A DNA stretch of 64,000 nt, taken from contig CALJUX010000050.1 in NCBI GenBank assembly GCA_937978655.1, forward strand, positions 1 through 64,000, read 5' to 3'. Made by a program: the position numbers and the translations under genes. The notes below the pieces were generated by a model. It saw nothing but the letters and a program-made list of their open reading frames with translations, did not search any database and was not told where the DNA came from. Shown here one piece after another: positions 61,811 through 64,000 of the stretch. The number at the start of each line of letters is the position of its first letter. The first letter of the stretch is position 1. Source of the stretch: an uncultured Chromatiaceae bacterium (GTDB taxonomy: Bacteria; Pseudomonadota; Gammaproteobacteria; Enterobacterales; Alteromonadaceae).

Positions 61811-62296
61811 TCACCGCGATTTTGCTGCGACTTCGGCGGTCAGAACCAGCCGGTTATAACCGGCGCCATAATAATCGGCTTCTTCACCACTGACAGAAAA
61901 ACCATGTTGCTGATACAGCCGTAAGGCGGCGCTGTTAGCCGGATCGGCGGTCAGCCAAATCTGGCGAGCCTGCGGCGCAAGCGCGGGCAATGCCGGCAAA
62001 AAGGCCTGCAACAGGGCTTTACCAATCCCCTGCCCCTGGCATTGCGGCGCCACGGCAAAAGACATCAGACTGAGTCTGGCCGGCTGGCTCAGTTCAGGTG
62101 CGGCGATCAGATAGGCCAGGATCCCACTGTCATGCCGGGCGACCCAAAACAACTCCGGCCATAAATCAAACGCCTGACGAAAAAAAAACACCGGATACAC
62201 CGGCGGTGGAAATGCCTCAGCTTCTAATTGTGCAACCGCGGCGACTTCATGTTTTAACACCGGACCAAAGATCACATCACCCAACCACTTAGCCAT
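61811..62296 (-). CDS. GNAT-family N-acetyltransferase
   Basis: 161 residues. The acetyl-CoA motif is LSLMSFAVAPQCQGQGIGKALL (key QCQGQGIGKA), followed by NSAALRLYQQHGF and a conserved Tyr in EEADYYGAGYNRLVL. It is similar in layout to RimI-type and other protein or small-molecule acetylases. The substrate is unknown. I chose ATG 62296 (MAKWLGDVIFG) because the GTG at 62302 would overlap the AGGAG ribosome binding site. Confidence 0.82.
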   Translation of the reverse strand: MAKWLGDVIFGPVLKHEVAAVAQLEAEAFPPPVYPVFFFRQAFDLWPELFWVARHDSGILAYLIAAPELSQPARLSLMSFAVAPQCQGQGIGKALLQAFLPALPALAPQARQIWLTADPANSAALRLYQQHGFSVSGEEADYYGAGYNRLVLTAEVAAKSR

Positions 62297-62444
62297 ATTC
62301 ACTCCTGTTGATGCTGCAGCCCGCCCCTTTGCCGGCAGTGCTGTACCGGGTTCAGTGTACCCGGACAGCTATACTGCAGCCAGCTTTGCAGTAAAAAGCC
62401 CGGCCTGTTAAGGTGCAATCTGCAATTGAACAGACGGTGATCTG

Positions 62445-63197
62445 ATGAAACATATTGATTTAAACGCTGATCTTGGTGAGGGCTGCGGCGACGATCTGGC
62501 GATTATTCCGCTGTTGTCTTCGGCCAATATCAGCTGTGGCGCCCACGCCGGGACTGAAGAAGATATTCTGGCAGCACTATTAGCCTGTAAGCGACATCAG
62601 GTCTGTGTCGGTGCTCATCCTTCTTACCCGGACCGGGCCAACTTTGGCCGCCTGCCGCTGACGATGACTCCGGCTGCACTGACCGCAAGCCTGCAACAAC
62701 AACTGCAGTATTTTTGCCGGTTAGCGGAAAAAGCCGGTGTGAAAATGGCCTATATCAAACCGCATGGCGCTTTGTACAATCAGGCGGCACTCGACAGCAA
62801 CTTAGCCGGGATTATTGTCGATTTGGTGAAAACACAGCACCCGGATGTCGCCCTGTTGACCTTACCGGACTCAGCCCTGTCCGTGGCAGCCAAAGCCGCT
62901 GGCATCGCGGTATTTCACGAGGCATTTGCCGACCGTGCTTACACTGCAGCCGGTCAGCTGGTGCCGCGCAGTCAGCCGGGCGCTGTGCTTTGCCATCAGG
63001 CAGCACTGGCGCAAAGCCTGCGGCTTATCGATACAGGCTCAGTTGTCAGTATTGAGCAGCATCAGATTAACCTGCACGCCGACAGTTTATGTGTGCATGG
63101 CGACAGCCCCGAAGCGCTGCAACTGGCGCGCGAACTTAGCGCCGCGCTGCAACGGAGCGGTATCAGCATCCGGCCTTTTATCAGGAGTGCGGCATGA
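62445..63197 (+). CDS. pxpA: 5-oxoprolinase subunit A (LamB/YcsF family)
   Basis: Subunit A of the PxpABC enzyme that opens 5-oxoproline to glutamate using ATP. It has 250 residues. Family motifs are IDLNADLGEGCGDD at the start, ISCGAHAGTEEDI, GAHPSYPDRANFGR, YIKPHGALYNQAA and EAFADRAYTAAGQLVPRSQPG. The metal-binding His and Asp residues lie in these. PxpB and PxpC are not in the window but are expected to the right. Its stop overlaps the DUF969 gene start. Confidence 0.95.
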   Translation: MKHIDLNADLGEGCGDDLAIIPLLSSANISCGAHAGTEEDILAALLACKRHQVCVGAHPSYPDRANFGRLPLTMTPAALTASLQQQLQYFCRLAEKAGVKMAYIKPHGALYNQAALDSNLAGIIVDLVKTQHPDVALLTLPDSALSVAAKAAGIAVFHEAFADRAYTAAGQLVPRSQPGAVLCHQAALAQSLRLIDTGSVVSIEQHQINLHADSLCVHGDSPEALQLARELSAALQRSGISIRPFIRSAA

Positions 63198-63913
63198 ACT
63201 ACTGGCCACTGTTAGGTATTGCTGTGGTGATCATCGGTTTTGTGCTGCGCTTTAATGCCGTGCTGGTGGTGATTTGCGCCGGTATGGTCACGGGGCTTTG
63301 CGCCTGGATGCCGCCGCTGGCGCTGCTCAGCGCACTGGGCGAAAGTTTCCTAAAAACCCGCACTTTGCCGGTGATCCTGCTGTTGCCGCTCGCCATTATT
63401 GGCCTACTGGAGCGTCATGGCCTGAAACAACAGGCTCAGCGTTTTATCGCTGGGGTTAAAGGCGCAACGGTCGGCCGGCTGCTCAGTATTTATCTGCTGG
63501 CACGCGAAAGCAGCGCGGCGTTAGGCCTGACCAGTCTTGGCGGTCACCCACAGATGGTGCGGCCGCTGGTGGCGCCAATGGCCGAAGCGCTGGCCGAGCG
63601 GCAACATCCGGGGTTGTCGCAGGCTATGCGCGACAAAGTCAAAGCGATGGCGGCGGCGACCGACAACATCGGTTTATTTTTTGGCGAAGACGTGTTTGTC
63701 GCCTTTGGCGCCATAGTGCTGATGCACACTTTTTTGCGCGAATCCGGCATTGAAACAAACCCGATGCATATCGCGCTGTGGGGTATTCCAACGGCTATTG
63801 CCGCCTTTTTAATTCATGCCGTGCGCCTGCGCCGGCTCGACCATGTGCTGGCGGCTGAACAGGCGAAATTGTCACAAACTACGCCGGAACATTCGGAGCC
63901 GCCAGCATGTTAA
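63194..63913 (+). CDS. DUF969 family protein, putative 5-oxoproline transporter subunit
   Basis: 239 residues with about five to six membrane helices, for example YWPLLGIAVVIIGFVLRF and LPVILLLPLAIIGLLERHG. GVKGATVGRLLSIYLLARES and LTSLGGHPQMVRPLVAPM are conserved. DUF969 genes sit beside DUF979 and pxp genes in many bacteria, and the pair is proposed to carry 5-oxoproline. It starts in the pxpA stop (ATGA). The transport role is inference from context. Confidence 0.85.
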   Translation: MNYWPLLGIAVVIIGFVLRFNAVLVVICAGMVTGLCAWMPPLALLSALGESFLKTRTLPVILLLPLAIIGLLERHGLKQQAQRFIAGVKGATVGRLLSIYLLARESSAALGLTSLGGHPQMVRPLVAPMAEALAERQHPGLSQAMRDKVKAMAAATDNIGLFFGEDVFVAFGAIVLMHTFLRESGIETNPMHIALWGIPTAIAAFLIHAVRLRRLDHVLAAEQAKLSQTTPEHSEPPAC

Positions 63914-64000
63914 CGCTCACACATTTATATTGGCTGGTCGGCGCCATTATGGCGCTGGTGGCGCTGCTGACGTTGCTGGATAAAGCGCATCCACGGCGCT
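63907..64000 (+). CDS. DUF979 family protein, start only
   Basis: The first 31 codons from ATG 63907 read MLTLTHLYWLVGAIMALVAL and on into LDKAHPRR, a membrane helix start typical of DUF979. The gene overlaps the DUF969 stop by 7 bases and runs off the window. It would be the partner subunit in putative 5-oxoproline transport. Confidence 0.75.
   Translation, partial: MLTLTHLYWLVGAIMALVALLTLLDKAHPRR

Overview
The window is a stretch of ordinary-density chromosome from a Gram-negative gammaproteobacterium. Gene content and order (pomAB, nrdR-ribDE-ribBX-ribH-nusB-thiL-pgpA, psp next to ycjXF and pspF-sap, tig-clpP-clpX-lon-hupB-ppiD, a TyrR-linked phenylalanine/tyrosine pathway) fit the Alteromonadales/Chromatiaceae, with a Rheinheimera- or Alishewanella-like organism as my best guess. 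That assignment is inference from gene content, not a database match. I saw no rRNA, tRNA, insertion sequence, prophage or CRISPR array. Base 1 is a contig end: bases 1-48 are Illumina adapter, and the first gene (btuB) is cut by it.

Layout. 49-1620: truncated cobalamin receptor btuB behind a cobalamin riboswitch. 1752-5089: yajQ, a VanZ-like protein, panE and thiI. 5157-6898: the sodium-type flagellar stator pomAB. 7089-10100: xseB-ispA-dxs, isoprenoid precursor synthesis. 10191-13259: a 1022-residue propeller/GGDEF sensor. 13288-19150: the pgpA-thiL-nusB-ribH-ribBX-ribE-ribD-nrdR operon (riboflavin, thiamine, transcription factors), all on the minus strand. 19237-21803: glyA and a LexA-controlled dinB, divergent. 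22086-23912: a cold-shock protein and a DEAD-box helicase. 24044-29635: small, mostly poorly characterised genes, then a yafS-like methyltransferase, gloB and mltD.

29645-34052 is a compact signalling cassette: a soluble histidine kinase diverges from a REC-PAS-GGDEF-EAL protein, a REC-HDOD protein and a small membrane protein. 34049-41108 encodes phenylalanine and tyrosine breakdown from PhhA/PhhB through HppD, HmgA, Fah and MaiA to fumarate and acetoacetate, with its regulator tyrR in the middle. A methionine gamma-lyase follows. 42612-52906 holds the envelope-stress locus: pspABC-ycjX-ycjF on one strand, and pspF translationally coupled to sapABCDF on the other. 52982-61603 holds protein quality control and nucleoid genes (ppiD, hupB, lon with a sigma-32 promoter, clpX, clpP, tig). 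The right end starts a 5-oxoproline utilisation operon (pxpA, DUF969, DUF979) that runs off the window.

I did not find a convincing undescribed system. The points most worth a second look are the HK/EAL/HDOD cassette with its co-transcribed small membrane protein, the RibB protein with a degenerate GTP cyclohydrolase II domain, terminator hairpins that overlap the start signals of thiI and thiL, candidate TyrR sites, and the adapter at base 1.
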